DNA of 64,000 nt, taken from the NCBI GenBank assembly GCA_965221545.1, contig OZ244901.1, forward strand, positions 62,001-126,000, given 5' to 3'. The notes below the pieces were generated by a model. The model had not been told where the DNA came from and did not search any database. It saw only the letters and a program-made list of their open reading frames with translations. The DNA is from JAJEFO01 sp022819605 (GTDB lineage Bacteria > Pseudomonadota > Alphaproteobacteria > Rhodobacterales > Rhodobacteraceae). Each line of letters begins with the position of its first letter. Within the stretch, counting starts at the first letter, position 1. Position numbers and translations under genes: made by a program. This document shows, piece by piece, positions 26,202-34,591 of this stretch.

Positions 26202-27068
26202 TCACTGGCGCACCAGCGCTTCGTAGCCTTCCGCAATGTCGCGCGTCAGGGTGCCGACCTCGAAGTTGTAGTCGCCAATCTGGCCGACCGGGGTGACCTC
26301 TGCCGCGGTGCCGGTCAACCAGCACTGTTCGAAGCCTTCGAGTTCCGCCGGCAAGATGTGGCGCTCGTGAACCCTGACCTGGCGCTCTTCCAGCATGCCG
26401 ATGACCGTCTGCCGCGTGATGCCGTTCAGAAAGCAGTCCGGCATCGGCGTGTGCACCTGCCCGTCCTTGACGAAGAAGATGTTCGCACCGGTCGCTTCCG
26501 CCACGTAGCCTCGATGGTCGAACATGACGGCATCCGAGCATCCCTTTGCCTCGGCCTTGTGCTTCGAAATCGTGCAGATCATGTAAAGACCCGCCGCCTT
26601 CGCCTGGTAGGGGGCCGTTTCGGGAGACGGCCGCTTCCAGTCCGAGATGTCGAGCTTGGCGCCCTTGAACTTGGCGGCGCCGTAATAGCTTCCCCAATCC
26701 CAGGCCGCGATGGCCAGCCGCACCGGGTTGCGCGCCGACGCCACGCCCATGTCTTCGCCGACGCCGCGCCAGGCAACGGCGCGGACATACGCGTCCGCGA
26801 GACCGTTGACGTTCAGGACCTCGATCTTTGCAGCCTCGATCTCGTCAACGCTGTACGGGATCTCGAAGTCGAGCTGCCTGGCCGAAAAGTGCAGGCGTTC
26901 GGAATGCTTGCGGCTCTCGAAGATCTTGCCGCCATAAGACCGCTCGCCCTCGAACACGCTCGAGGCGTAGTGCAGCGCGTGGGTCAGGACATGCACGTTT
27001 GCATCCCGCCACGGCTGCATTTTGCCGTCCATCCAGATCATTCCGTCGCGATCGTCATATCCAGCCAT
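26202..27068 (-). CDS. ilvE: Branched-chain amino acid aminotransferase
   Basis: A 288-residue fold-type IV PLP enzyme for the last step of leucine, isoleucine and valine synthesis. It begins with the WMDGKMQPWRDANVHVLTHA block and has YASSVFEGERSY. The catalytic Lys lies in APYQAKAAGLYM near residue 155, and EATGANIFFVKDG and LNGITRQTVIGML mark the cofactor phosphate region. Length is normal. It is divergent from a MarR-type gene with a gap of about 140 bases, an arrangement common in alphaproteobacteria. Confidence 0.93.
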   Translation of the reverse strand: MAGYDDRDGMIWMDGKMQPWRDANVHVLTHALHYASSVFEGERSYGGKIFESRKHSERLHFSARQLDFEIPYSVDEIEAAKIEVLNVNGLADAYVRAVAWRGVGEDMGVASARNPVRLAIAAWDWGSYYGAAKFKGAKLDISDWKRPSPETAPYQAKAAGLYMICTISKHKAEAKGCSDAVMFDHRGYVAEATGANIFFVKDGQVHTPMPDCFLNGITRQTVIGMLEERQVRVHERHILPAELEGFEQCWLTGTAAEVTPVGQIGDYNFEVGTLTRDIAEGYEALVRQ

Positions 27069-27209
27069 CGGCCGTCCCCATTTGCAAAAGTTGCGCGAAT
27101 TGTTCCGAACCGGACATAAAGTTGCGGAAAATTCGAGAATCGCTACCAGTTGCCTCTTGGAATGTCAACAAGGCTGACATAAATTGTGTTCGAGGCACGG
27201 AGGTTGTTC

Positions 27210-27716
27210 ATGGCAGAGAACGCCGGACCAGCGGCCAACGAAACCCTTCTCTTCCTGACCGATGACCAGATCAGGAAGGGAATCGAGGCAATGTTCTTTG
27301 CCTATCGGGGCTTTACGGCGGATCCGGACCGCATTCTTGCCGTCCAGGGCTATGGCAGGGCCCATCACCGCGCGATCCATTTCATCAACCATTCGCCAGG
27401 AACCACCGTAAACAATCTCCTGGCGATCCTGGGCGTGACCAAGCAGTCGCTCAACCGGGTGCTGAGGACGCTCATCGAGGATGGCCTGGTGCGGAGCGAG
27501 GTGGGGACGCGCGACAGGCGGGAGCGCCATCTCTACCTGACAGATGCCGGAGCAGCCCTGGAACACGAGCTGTCGACGGCCCAGCGCGACCGCATGCGCG
27601 CGGCCTTTCGCCAGGCCGGGCCTGAGGCCGTCGCCGGGTTTCGCAGGGTGCTGGAAGCCATGATGGACGGCGACATGCGGCGGCACTACATGCGGTTCAG
27701 GGAGTCCGATCCATGA
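27210..27716 (+). CDS. MarR-family regulator, PetP-like
   Basis: A 168-residue winged-helix regulator. The ATG at 27210 is chosen over an upstream GTG because ggagg lies 8 bases before it. The helix-turn-helix TVNNLLAILGVTKQSLNRVL and the wing GTRDRRERHLYLT are clear. Its position, divergent from ilvE and upstream of an OmpR-type response regulator, resembles the petP-petR pair of Rhodobacter and relatives. It overlaps the next ORF by four bases (ATGA). Family members often respond to phenolic compounds or redox signals, but no ligand can be inferred. Confidence 0.87.
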   Translation: MAENAGPAANETLLFLTDDQIRKGIEAMFFAYRGFTADPDRILAVQGYGRAHHRAIHFINHSPGTTVNNLLAILGVTKQSLNRVLRTLIEDGLVRSEVGTRDRRERHLYLTDAGAALEHELSTAQRDRMRAAFRQAGPEAVAGFRRVLEAMMDGDMRRHYMRFRESDP

Positions 27717-28159
27717 GCAACGGAAACGCCACGGAGACCGCCAGACCCGTTTGCGCTGTCCGGCACCCGTTCCGCGATCTCGACCCGTCGCTGCAAGGGT
27801 TCGGCCACACCGACGCCCGCCAGGCCGCAGCATCCCGGAGCGATATTCACGCTGCTCCCGAACATCCCGGAATTGATCAAAGCCCGATGGACCCTTGGCC
27901 GCCATCGCGGAGGCGGGTCGCCACGGGCGAGGATATCCATGGGATCACGGATCGGCGGAGACTGCGCCAGACCGATCTGGAAGGACCTGCGAAAGCGGCT
28001 GCTGGCACTTGCATGCGCGAACTGCACAGGCACCTCGCTTCGGACGCGGCGCGTGTGCGTCGGGCAGCGTGGCAGCGTGGCGTCGCCCACGAGCGTGGCG
28101 CAATCCAGATCTGGAAGAGGGCGATTGAACGCAGCCGGGACGGAGGGATCGAGCGATGA
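27713..28159 (+). CDS. Hypothetical protein between MarR and OmpR-type regulators
   Basis: A 148-residue open frame joined to both neighbours by ATGA overlaps (27713-27716 and 28156-28159), which argues for a genuine, translationally coupled gene. The protein is Arg/His-rich, polar, without signal peptide, membrane segment or recognised domain. Its composition resembles a chance frame in GC-rich DNA, and relatives usually have the two regulators directly adjacent. The overlaps could be coincidental remnants of an insertion. Confidence 0.4.
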   Translation: MSNGNATETARPVCAVRHPFRDLDPSLQGFGHTDARQAAASRSDIHAAPEHPGIDQSPMDPWPPSRRRVATGEDIHGITDRRRLRQTDLEGPAKAAAGTCMRELHRHLASDAARVRRAAWQRGVAHERGAIQIWKRAIERSRDGGIER

Positions 28160-28857
28160 CGGATCCGGACGCACATCTCCTGATTGTAGATGACGACGAG
28201 CGCATTCGCGGGCTGTTGCAAAAATACCTGATTCGACATGGGTTCCTCGTTTCGTCCGCACGCGATGCCGCTCATGCCGACTCCATCCTGCGCGGGCTCG
28301 AATTCGACCTGATCGTCCTGGACGTGATGATGCCGGGCGAGGACGGCGTGAGCTTTTGCAAGAGATTGAGGGAAAGCCATGACGTACCGGTCCTTCTGCT
28401 GACGGCGAAGAACGAGATCGAGGACCGGCTGGCCGGCCTTGGGGCGGGAGCGGACGACTACCTCGCAAAGCCCTTCGAGCCGAAGGAGCTTCTTCTCCGC
28501 ATCAATTCGATACTCAGGCGGGTGCCGCCCACCGAACCGGCCCAGCTCGCCCCGAAGTTCCTGTCGCTCGGCGAACTGAGATACGACGTCGAAAAGGGAA
28601 CGATGTGGCATGGCGACCGGCCGATTCGGCTGACGGCGACCGAATCGCGCCTCATGCGGATATTCTCATCCAGCCTGCGGCAGCCCTTGAGCCGTGCCAG
28701 GCTTGTCGAGGACCTTGGCCGCGACGGCGGCCAGGCACAGGAACGCGCCGTGGATGTCCAGATCACCCGGCTGCGCCGCAAGATCGAGGCTGATCCCAGG
28801 CAGCCCCGCTACCTGCAGACGGTGCGAGGGTCCGGATACATGCTCGCCCCGGATTGA
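28156..28857 (+). CDS. OmpR/PetR-like response regulator
   Basis: A 233-residue response regulator. The receiver domain shows the acidic pocket (LLIVDDDERIRGLL), phospho-acceptor D56 in LIVLDVMMPGEDG, and the conserved Lys in YLAKPFEPKELL. The C-terminal OmpR-type winged helix includes LTATESRLMRIF and AVDVQITRLRRKIEADPRQP followed by RGSGYM. No cognate kinase gene is adjacent, as is usual for PetR-like proteins. It shares an operon with the MarR-type gene. Confidence 0.9.
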   Translation: MTDPDAHLLIVDDDERIRGLLQKYLIRHGFLVSSARDAAHADSILRGLEFDLIVLDVMMPGEDGVSFCKRLRESHDVPVLLLTAKNEIEDRLAGLGAGADDYLAKPFEPKELLLRINSILRRVPPTEPAQLAPKFLSLGELRYDVEKGTMWHGDRPIRLTATESRLMRIFSSSLRQPLSRARLVEDLGRDGGQAQERAVDVQITRLRRKIEADPRQPRYLQTVRGSGYMLAPD

Positions 28858-29074
28858 GCACGCCGCAGCGCGGCGATCTGGATTTGGCGGATCTTCGTCT
28901 CCAAGTATTCGCAAGACCCCTCGCCGCCAGCACGATTGCTGAATTCGGGCGACGTGTAACGGTCTTGGTCCGCTACGAGGAAACTGGCGGGGTAGATCTC
29001 CAGCAGGGCGTTGGTCCGGTTCGGCAGCAGCAATGGCCGTGCGAACGCCACCCCCGGAAAGAACTCGAACGGCG

Positions 29075-29434
29075 CTAAGCCGCGGCGCGCACGTCGAATT
29101 CGAAGTGAATGCGGGCATAGGGAAACTCGATCCCCTTGTCGGTGCGATCGATGACGCCTGCGTTGATGAGCGTGGTCACGTCTCGATGCACGGCTTGCAC
29201 GTCACGTCCGACACGCCGGGCAACCTCCCGGATTGACAAGGCTCCCTGTCCGGCCAACGCCTTCACGATGGCGAGGCGGGATGGGGCCAGGACCCGGTGC
29301 ATGTCGTCGTAGCTGCCGAAATCGAGCGTCGCGCCCGCCTCGACAGCCTCGCCGGCCAGGGCGCGTTTCCCCGCCGCGACAAAACGGGCCTTGGCGTCGG
29401 CAGCAGTGCTCAGGCGAACGGTCAGAGTGTTCAT
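29075..29434 (-). CDS. tumA: TumA-like helix-turn-helix antitoxin
   Basis: A 119-residue protein with a winged helix-turn-helix in its second half (LSIREVARRVGRDVQAVHRD, then TTLINAGVIDRT). It follows the TumE-type toxin gene and overlaps it by four bases (ATGA), the usual toxin-first order of this family. Family knowledge: the antitoxin binds and neutralises the toxin and represses the operon. The N-terminal half (MNTLTVRLSTAADAKARFVA) probably contacts the toxin. A palindrome directly upstream of the toxin start is a good operator candidate. Confidence 0.75.
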   Translation of the reverse strand: MNTLTVRLSTAADAKARFVAAGKRALAGEAVEAGATLDFGSYDDMHRVLAPSRLAIVKALAGQGALSIREVARRVGRDVQAVHRDVTTLINAGVIDRTDKGIEFPYARIHFEFDVRAAA

Positions 29435-29712
29435 TTCAGCGTCCTTTCCATGTCGGCCTGAAAGGCATCATGGAGCGCTTCCAGGGATGTGAACGTGAAG
29501 GGTTCCTCGACGCCCCCTGTGTGCCGGTGATCGCCCTTTTCCCGCTCTTTGTCGCAGCACAGAGCACATGCACCTTCCATCACGAGAGCCAGTCTCGATC
29601 TGAAGGGGTGTTCGCTGCCGGGAACTGGTGCGGGCAGGTGCCAAGGCACGACCTCGAAGAAGGTCGCATCATCAATTACCGTGCGGGACTTCTCGATCAG
29701 TTCGGTCTTCAA
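29431..29712 (-). CDS. tumE: TumE-family toxin
   Basis: About 93 residues from a TTG start at 29712 (KTELIEKSRTVIDDATFFEV). The family core PAPVPGSEHPFRSRLALVM, then CCDKEREKGDHRH and EPFTFTSLEALHDAF, matches TumE-type toxins, small nucleotidyltransferase-like proteins. No ATG is available; another TTG at 29748 would lengthen the N-terminus by 12 residues without family support. It is the first gene of the tumE-tumA operon and is intact, in contrast to the PIN toxin at 6.3 kb. Confidence 0.75.
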   Translation of the reverse strand: MKTELIEKSRTVIDDATFFEVVPWHLPAPVPGSEHPFRSRLALVMEGACALCCDKEREKGDHRHTGGVEEPFTFTSLEALHDAFQADMERTLK

Positions 29713-29730
29713 GTTGTCATGAATGACAAC
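29713..29730. promoter_or_regulatory. Palindromic operator candidate for tumE-tumA
   Basis: Perfect inverted repeat gttgtcat-ga-atgacaac immediately upstream of the proposed tumE start. Its position fits autoregulation by the TumA-type DNA-binding protein. It would also mask the ribosome-binding region, which is otherwise poor. Confidence 0.5.
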
Positions 29731-29895
29731 ATTCAAGAGTGTTGCCAATCAGAACAACGCGCCTGGATTGCCGCTCCGGAACGTTCGCAATACGACTCGG
29801 GATCCGGCGATGGACAAGTCCTTGACGATGCTCGAACCTGCCCGGCCGGGGAAGATGTGATTGCGATTTCGTTCGCGAATTGCGAACTATTGGGC

Positions 29896-30834
29896 ATGAC
29901 GAGAATTTACTGGCACGAATCCGCCCTCACGCACGTGACGCCGCCGGGCCATCCCGAGCGCGTGGCGAGAGCCGAAGCCGTGCACGCCGCCCTGTCGAAC
30001 GCGGACGGCCTGGAATGGCACGAGGCGCCGCGCGCGCCGCGCACCGAAGTCGAACGGTGCCATCCCGCGCGTTATTTCGACCGGATCGCGGCCGCAATTC
30101 CCGAGTCGTCTTTTGTCTCGCTGGACGCGGACACGCATGTTTCGCCCGGATCGCTCGATGCCGCGCTTCACGCCGTCGGCGGCTGCGGCGCGGCGGTGGA
30201 CGCCGTGATCGGCGGCGAGGCGCAGACCGCCTTTGTCGCCATGCGTCCGCCCGGCCATCATGCCGAGGCGGAAACCGCGATGGGCTTCTGCCTCTTCGGC
30301 ACGGCGGCTATCGCGGCAAAGCGTGCCCTTGACGAACATGGTCTGGACAGGGTCGCGGTTCTTGACTTCGACGTTCATCACGGCAACGGCACCCAGGATC
30401 TGCTCTGGAACGAGGAGCGCACCCTGTTTGCGTCGTCGCACCAGATGCCGCTCTATCCCGGGACGGGCGCAGCGCACGAAACAGGGGCTCATGACAACGT
30501 GCTGAACACGCCGCTTGCCCCGATGACCGGGGGCGGCGAGATGCGTCGGGCCTGGGGCGACGTCATTCTTCCCGCGCTCGACGACTTCGCGCCGGAGCTC
30601 GTCATCGTTTCGGCCGGATTCGACGCTCACGCATCTGACCCGCTGGCAAATCTCAATTGGACGGAAGATGATTTCAGTTGGGTGACCACCGCGATCTGCG
30701 AGGTCGCGGAAGCGCATGCCGGCGGCCGCGTGGTCTCGACGCTGGAAGGCGGCTATGATCTCGCGGCACTCGCCGCCAGCGTCGTGGCTCATGTCAATGC
30801 ACTGAAGGAGCACGAAGGATCGGCGACCTTTTAA
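29896..30834 (+). CDS. Histone deacetylase-family protein (class II-like)
   Basis: A 312-residue zinc-dependent deacetylase. The ATG at 29896 gives the usual MTRIYWHESALTHVTPPGHP start, ending in the substrate-rim PPGHPER motif. Active-site elements are AMRPPGHHAEAETAMGFCLF (His pair), VLDFDVHHGNGTQD (zinc Asp and His) and SAGFDAHASDPL (second Asp). Such bacterial proteins act on acetylated polyamines, acetoin-type adducts or protein lysines; the substrate is unknown here. It heads a conserved alphaproteobacterial block with xseB, ispA and dxs, although a 412-base spacer follows it here. Confidence 0.92.
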   Translation: MTRIYWHESALTHVTPPGHPERVARAEAVHAALSNADGLEWHEAPRAPRTEVERCHPARYFDRIAAAIPESSFVSLDADTHVSPGSLDAALHAVGGCGAAVDAVIGGEAQTAFVAMRPPGHHAEAETAMGFCLFGTAAIAAKRALDEHGLDRVAVLDFDVHHGNGTQDLLWNEERTLFASSHQMPLYPGTGAAHETGAHDNVLNTPLAPMTGGGEMRRAWGDVILPALDDFAPELVIVSAGFDAHASDPLANLNWTEDDFSWVTTAICEVAEAHAGGRVVSTLEGGYDLAALAASVVAHVNALKEHEGSATF

Positions 30835-31246
30835 TGAAGCGAGGGCATGAAGGGCACCGGCCCCGAAGGCCCATGCTGACCAGCACAGGAAGGGAGACGG
30901 CTATTAGTTCCGTCATGAACCAAAAGTTGAAGACCGGCCCTGGCGTGCCGCCGCAGCCCCGGGCTCTCGACGGTGCGTCAGCAGACGCGCCGGGTCTGAT
31001 GTGGAACGGGGTGAATCGTGACGCAGGTGGCAGGGTTGTGCGAGGGAATCCCGGCTTCCACCGACGTCTCCGGGGGCGCTCACGCGATTCCGCGAGCGGC
31101 AGGGACCGCAATTCACGCGTTTCTTGGCGGGGACGGTCCGCCTTTGGGCAGGCGGTGCCGGCTGCCTCTTCGATTTTCGTGTCAACAGCAAAGGGGCGCG
31201 CTTTTCTCCCCGGCCTGAACGCCGGGGCTTCCAGCGCGAAATTCAG
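30835..31246. other. Spacer between the deacetylase gene and xseB
   Basis: About 410 bases without a recognisable gene, unusually long for this neighbourhood. It contains a short GC hairpin at 31208-31227 (ccccggc / gccgggg with 6-base loop) 19 bases before the xseB start. No T-tract follows, and the function is unclear. Confidence 0.45.
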
Positions 31247-31489
31247 ATGAGCGACACACCCGTGGGAAAGATGAGCTTCGAAGACGCGATGAAGGAACTC
31301 GAATCGGTTGTCGGCATGCTTGAGGCAGGCGAAGTCCCGCTGGAAGATTCTGTCAAGCTCTACGAGCGCGGCGCGGCCCTGAAGGAGCACTGCCAGAAGA
31401 AGCTGGCGGAAGCGGAGGAGAAGGTCGCGCGGATCACGCTTGATGCGGAAGGCCGGCCGACCGGGACTGAAAGGGTCGACGCCGAGTGA
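31247..31489 (+). CDS. xseB: Exodeoxyribonuclease VII small subunit
   Basis: An 80-residue protein with the family core MSFEDAMKELESVVGMLEAG and LEDSVKLYERGAALKEHC, a helical hairpin that binds the XseA catalytic subunit. It degrades single-stranded DNA from both ends as part of ExoVII in the cytosol. The stop overlaps the GTG start of ispA (GTGA), indicating coupled translation. The ATG at 31247 yields a normal length. Confidence 0.92.
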   Translation: MSDTPVGKMSFEDAMKELESVVGMLEAGEVPLEDSVKLYERGAALKEHCQKKLAEAEEKVARITLDAEGRPTGTERVDAE

Positions 31490-32352
31490 CTTTCCTGGAA
31501 CGCATGAATGCGCGGGCGAGCGAGATCGACGCTTGCCTGAAGGATGCGGTTTCCGAGTTTCCTGAAGACAGGATTCGCGATGGCATGGTGCATGCCTTGA
31601 GAGGGGGCAAGCGGTTGCGGGGATTCCTGGTCCTGGAGAGTGCTGCGCTCCACGGTGTCCCCGGCGAATCGGCGATCTGGGCGGCGGCGGCCGTCGAGGC
31701 AATTCATGCGTATTCGCTCGTGCACGACGATCTTCCCGCAATGGATGACGACGACATGCGACGTGGCCATCCGACCGTGCATGTCAAGTGGGACGTAGCC
31801 ACCGCAATCCTGGTTGGAGACGCACTGCAGGCGCTTGCCTTTGAACTTGTTGCTCTGGGTCCGTCATCGGCGGAAGTGAAGCTCGCGCTCTCGCTTTCGC
31901 TGGCACGCGAGGCCGGGGGGCGCGAGCTTGTCCGCGGCCAGGCCATGGACATCGCGGCCGAAGTCGCTGACACGCCGCTGCTCCTGTCCGAGATCGAAAG
32001 CCTGCAAGACGGCAAGACCGGAGCGCTCATCGTATGGAGCTGTGCCGCAGGTCCCATATTGGCGGGCAAGGATCCGTCAAGCATGATGCGCTACGCGAGA
32101 TGCCTCGGCCGCGCCTTTCAGATTGCCGACGACATTCTTGACGTCACGGGGGACGAATCGAGGACCGGAAAGCGTCTCAGGAAGGACGAGGACATGGGCA
32201 AGGCGACTTTCGTGTCCCATCTGGGGCTGTCCGGTGCACGCGAGCAGGCGCGAGAGCTGGTCGACGAGGCAGTGGCCGCGCTTGCCGCATGCGGCGAAGG
32301 GGCGGATCACTTGCGCGAAGCGGCAAGGTTTGTTATCTCACGGGAGTTTTGA
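31486..32352 (+). CDS. ispA: Polyprenyl (farnesyl) diphosphate synthase
   Basis: A 288-residue all-helical trans-prenyltransferase with a GTG start overlapping xseB. The first Asp-rich motif HDDLPAMDDDDMRRG and the second, IADDILDVTGDE, bind the magnesium-diphosphate substrates; GGKRLRGFLVL near the N-terminus binds isopentenyl diphosphate. It condenses DMAPP/GPP with IPP to farnesyl diphosphate for quinones, undecaprenyl phosphate and other isoprenoids. It lies 15 bases upstream of dxs, which supplies the same pathway. Confidence 0.93.
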   Translation: MTFLERMNARASEIDACLKDAVSEFPEDRIRDGMVHALRGGKRLRGFLVLESAALHGVPGESAIWAAAAVEAIHAYSLVHDDLPAMDDDDMRRGHPTVHVKWDVATAILVGDALQALAFELVALGPSSAEVKLALSLSLAREAGGRELVRGQAMDIAAEVADTPLLLSEIESLQDGKTGALIVWSCAAGPILAGKDPSSMMRYARCLGRAFQIADDILDVTGDESRTGKRLRKDEDMGKATFVSHLGLSGAREQARELVDEAVAALAACGEGADHLREAARFVISREF

Positions 32353-32367
32353 AGGGTCGGAGGCATC

Positions 32368-34296
32368 ATGAGCGATAGGCCACAGACACCACTTCTGGAC
32401 ACCATTTCCTTGCCTTCAGATCTGAAGCGCCTTTCGGACGGCGAGCTCCGGATACTTGCGGATGAACTGCGTGCGGAGACGATCAGCGCGGTAAGCGAAA
32501 CCGGCGGGCATCTCGGTGCAGGCCTGGGCGTTGTCGAACTGACCGTAGCGCTCCACGCGGTGTTCGACACCCCGAAAGACAAGCTCGTCTGGGACGTGTC
32601 GCACCAGTGCTATCCGCACAAGATCCTTACCGACCGGCGCGACCGGATCAGGACGCTCAGGAAAAAGGACGGATTGTCGGGCTTCACCAAGCGGACCGAA
32701 AGCCCTTACGATCCGTTCGGCGCGGCGCACAGCTCGACCTCGATTTCCGCCGCTCTGGGCTTCACGATGGCCCGCGAACTGGGCGGAACCTGCGAGGGTG
32801 GTCTCGGTGACGCCATTGCGGTCATTGGCGACGGGGCGATCAGCGCGGGCATGGCCTATGAAGCGCTGAACAACGCGGGTGACCTCAAGAAGCGCCTGAT
32901 CGTCATCCTGAATGACAACGAGATGTCCATTGCGCCGCCGGTCGGCGCAATGTCCGCCTACCTCACGAGACTCTACGCAGGCGTTCCCTTCCAGGAGCTC
33001 AAGTCCGCCGCCACGGGTGCCGTCAGCCTCTTGCCGCAGCCTTTCCGCGAAGGCGCGAAGCGTGCCAAGGACGTTCTCAAGCACAGCGTGGTGGGCGGAA
33101 CGCTCTTCGAGGAACTCGGCTTCTCCTATATCGGCCCGATCGACGGGCACGATCTGGACCAGCTCCTCCCGGTTCTGCGAACGGTCAAGATGCGTGCGAC
33201 AGGCCCGATCCTGATTCACGCTCTCACGAAGAAGGGCAAGGGATACGCTCCTGCGGAAGATGCCCGCGACAAGGGCCATGGCGTCTCCAAGTTCGACGTG
33301 GTTACCGGCGAGCAAAAGAAGTCCAAGTCCAACGCGCCGTCATACACAAGCGTCTTCGCCAAGACGCTCACGGACGAGGCGACCCGCGATGACAGGATCG
33401 TGGCCGTCACGGCCGCAATGCCTGACGGGACCGGCCTCAACCTGTTCGGTGATCGCTTTCCGAAGCGCTGCTTCGACGTCGGAATCGCGGAGCAGCATGG
33501 AGTCACGTTTTCCGCCGGAATGGCAGCTGGCGGCCTGAAGCCCTTCTGCGCCATTTACTCGACCTTCCTTCAGCGCGGATATGACCAGATCGTGCACGAC
33601 GTCGCGCTCCAGAACCTGCCCGTGCGGTTTGCCATCGACCGTGCCGGACTCGTTGGCGCCGACGGGGCGACGCATGCAGGCGCCTTTGATGTCGCTTATC
33701 TGGCTTGCCTTCCGAACATGACCGTGATGGCTGCCGCAGACGAGGCTGAACTCGTGCACATGGTGGCAACCGCAGTGGCACACGACACTGGGCCAATAGC
33801 CTTCCGCTATCCCAGAGGTGAGGGCAGGGGCGTCGAGATGCCGGAGCAGGGCGAGGTTCTCGAGATCGGAAAGGGCCGCATTGTCCAGGAGGGAAGCGGC
33901 GTTGCAATCCTCTCCTTCGGAGCACGGCTCGCCGAAGCGGAAGGTGCGGCGGAAGTCCTGGCGGCCAACCGGGGCATCAGCCCGACGGTCGCCGATGCCC
34001 GCTTTGCCAAGCCGCTGGATCGCGAACTCATTCTCGACCTGGCCAGGAACCATGAAGCGCTGCTGACGGTCGAGGAAGGTTCGGTCGGCGGGTTCGGCAG
34101 CCACGTCGCGCAGCTTCTCGCCGAGGAAGGCGTGTTCGATGCAGGCCTGAATTTCCGCTCCATGGTCCTGCCGGACGTCTTTATCGATCAGGCAGCACCG
34201 CGTGAAATGTATGACGTGGCAACGCTGAATGCAGAGCACATCGAGTCGAAGGTGCTTGAAATGCTGAAGGTCATCACCCTCGAGAAGCCGGCCTGA
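32368..34296 (+). CDS. dxs: 1-Deoxy-D-xylulose-5-phosphate synthase
   Basis: A 642-residue thiamine-diphosphate enzyme for the first step of the MEP isoprenoid pathway (pyruvate plus glyceraldehyde 3-phosphate). ThDP-binding is seen in VIGDGAISAGMAYEALNNAG with the later NDNEMSIAPPVGAMS. The transketolase-like pyrimidine domain has FDVGIAEQHGVTFSAGMA, with the catalytic Glu, and RAGLVGADGATHAGAFD. The C-terminal domain includes LLTVEEGSVGGFGSHVAQLL. Full length. It completes the ispA-dxs block and is preceded by a good aggcatc spacing from the ispA stop. Confidence 0.95.
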   Translation: MSDRPQTPLLDTISLPSDLKRLSDGELRILADELRAETISAVSETGGHLGAGLGVVELTVALHAVFDTPKDKLVWDVSHQCYPHKILTDRRDRIRTLRKKDGLSGFTKRTESPYDPFGAAHSSTSISAALGFTMARELGGTCEGGLGDAIAVIGDGAISAGMAYEALNNAGDLKKRLIVILNDNEMSIAPPVGAMSAYLTRLYAGVPFQELKSAATGAVSLLPQPFREGAKRAKDVLKHSVVGGTLFEELGFSYIGPIDGHDLDQLLPVLRTVKMRATGPILIHALTKKGKGYAPAEDARDKGHGVSKFDVVTGEQKKSKSNAPSYTSVFAKTLTDEATRDDRIVAVTAAMPDGTGLNLFGDRFPKRCFDVGIAEQHGVTFSAGMAAGGLKPFCAIYSTFLQRGYDQIVHDVALQNLPVRFAIDRAGLVGADGATHAGAFDVAYLACLPNMTVMAAADEAELVHMVATAVAHDTGPIAFRYPRGEGRGVEMPEQGEVLEIGKGRIVQEGSGVAILSFGARLAEAEGAAEVLAANRGISPTVADARFAKPLDRELILDLARNHEALLTVEEGSVGGFGSHVAQLLAEEGVFDAGLNFRSMVLPDVFIDQAAPREMYDVATLNAEHIESKVLEMLKVITLEKPA

Positions 34297-34389
34297 CGCC
34301 TCCGGAAAGTGCACGAATTGCGTCTGGACCCCGCAGGCTTGTCCGCGCCCTTCGCTTGGGTACGCCGAAACCGGGACGAGGGAACGGGC

Positions 34390-34500
34390 ATTCCGTCCGG
34401 AAGGGCGTGATCGTCGTTGACCGGGACATGAACGGTGCGCACGGCATCATGCGGCGCGCACTCTGCGGATGCTTGAGCCGCTTTCGGGCGAGGGGTAGCG
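34390..34500 (+). pseudogene. IS200/IS605-type TnpB (OrfB) C-terminal relic
   Basis: The plus frame reads VIVVDRDMNGAHGIMRRAL, the end of the TnpB RuvC/zinc-finger region with its conserved DRD-x-NGA-x-x-I-x-x-RAL pattern. The zinc-finger Cys residues before it are lost or diverged, and nothing of the N-terminal part remains. The scar lies about 90 bases upstream of ligA, at the left border of the aromatic-degradation genes. Confidence 0.5.
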
Positions 34501-34591
34501 GATGGCACGCGCGTTGCGGAGCAGGTCAAGTGATGGCATTCTGGCCGGACTGCGCCCCGAGACGATTCCAATCAGCGAGGAGGGATGGCAC

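Noticed and set aside
27165..27905. Minus-strand frame opposite the MarR-type gene
   Set aside because: Antisense to a canonical winged-helix protein; no motif or ribosome-binding site.
29233..29895. N-terminal extension of the histone deacetylase-like gene
   Set aside because: The frame stays open far upstream, but the added sequence is antisense to tumE/tumA; the family start MTRIYWHES begins at 29896.
31208..31227. GC hairpin before xseB as a terminator
   Set aside because: Only 7-bp arms and no T-tract on the plus strand; too weak to call, so only mentioned in the spacer entry.
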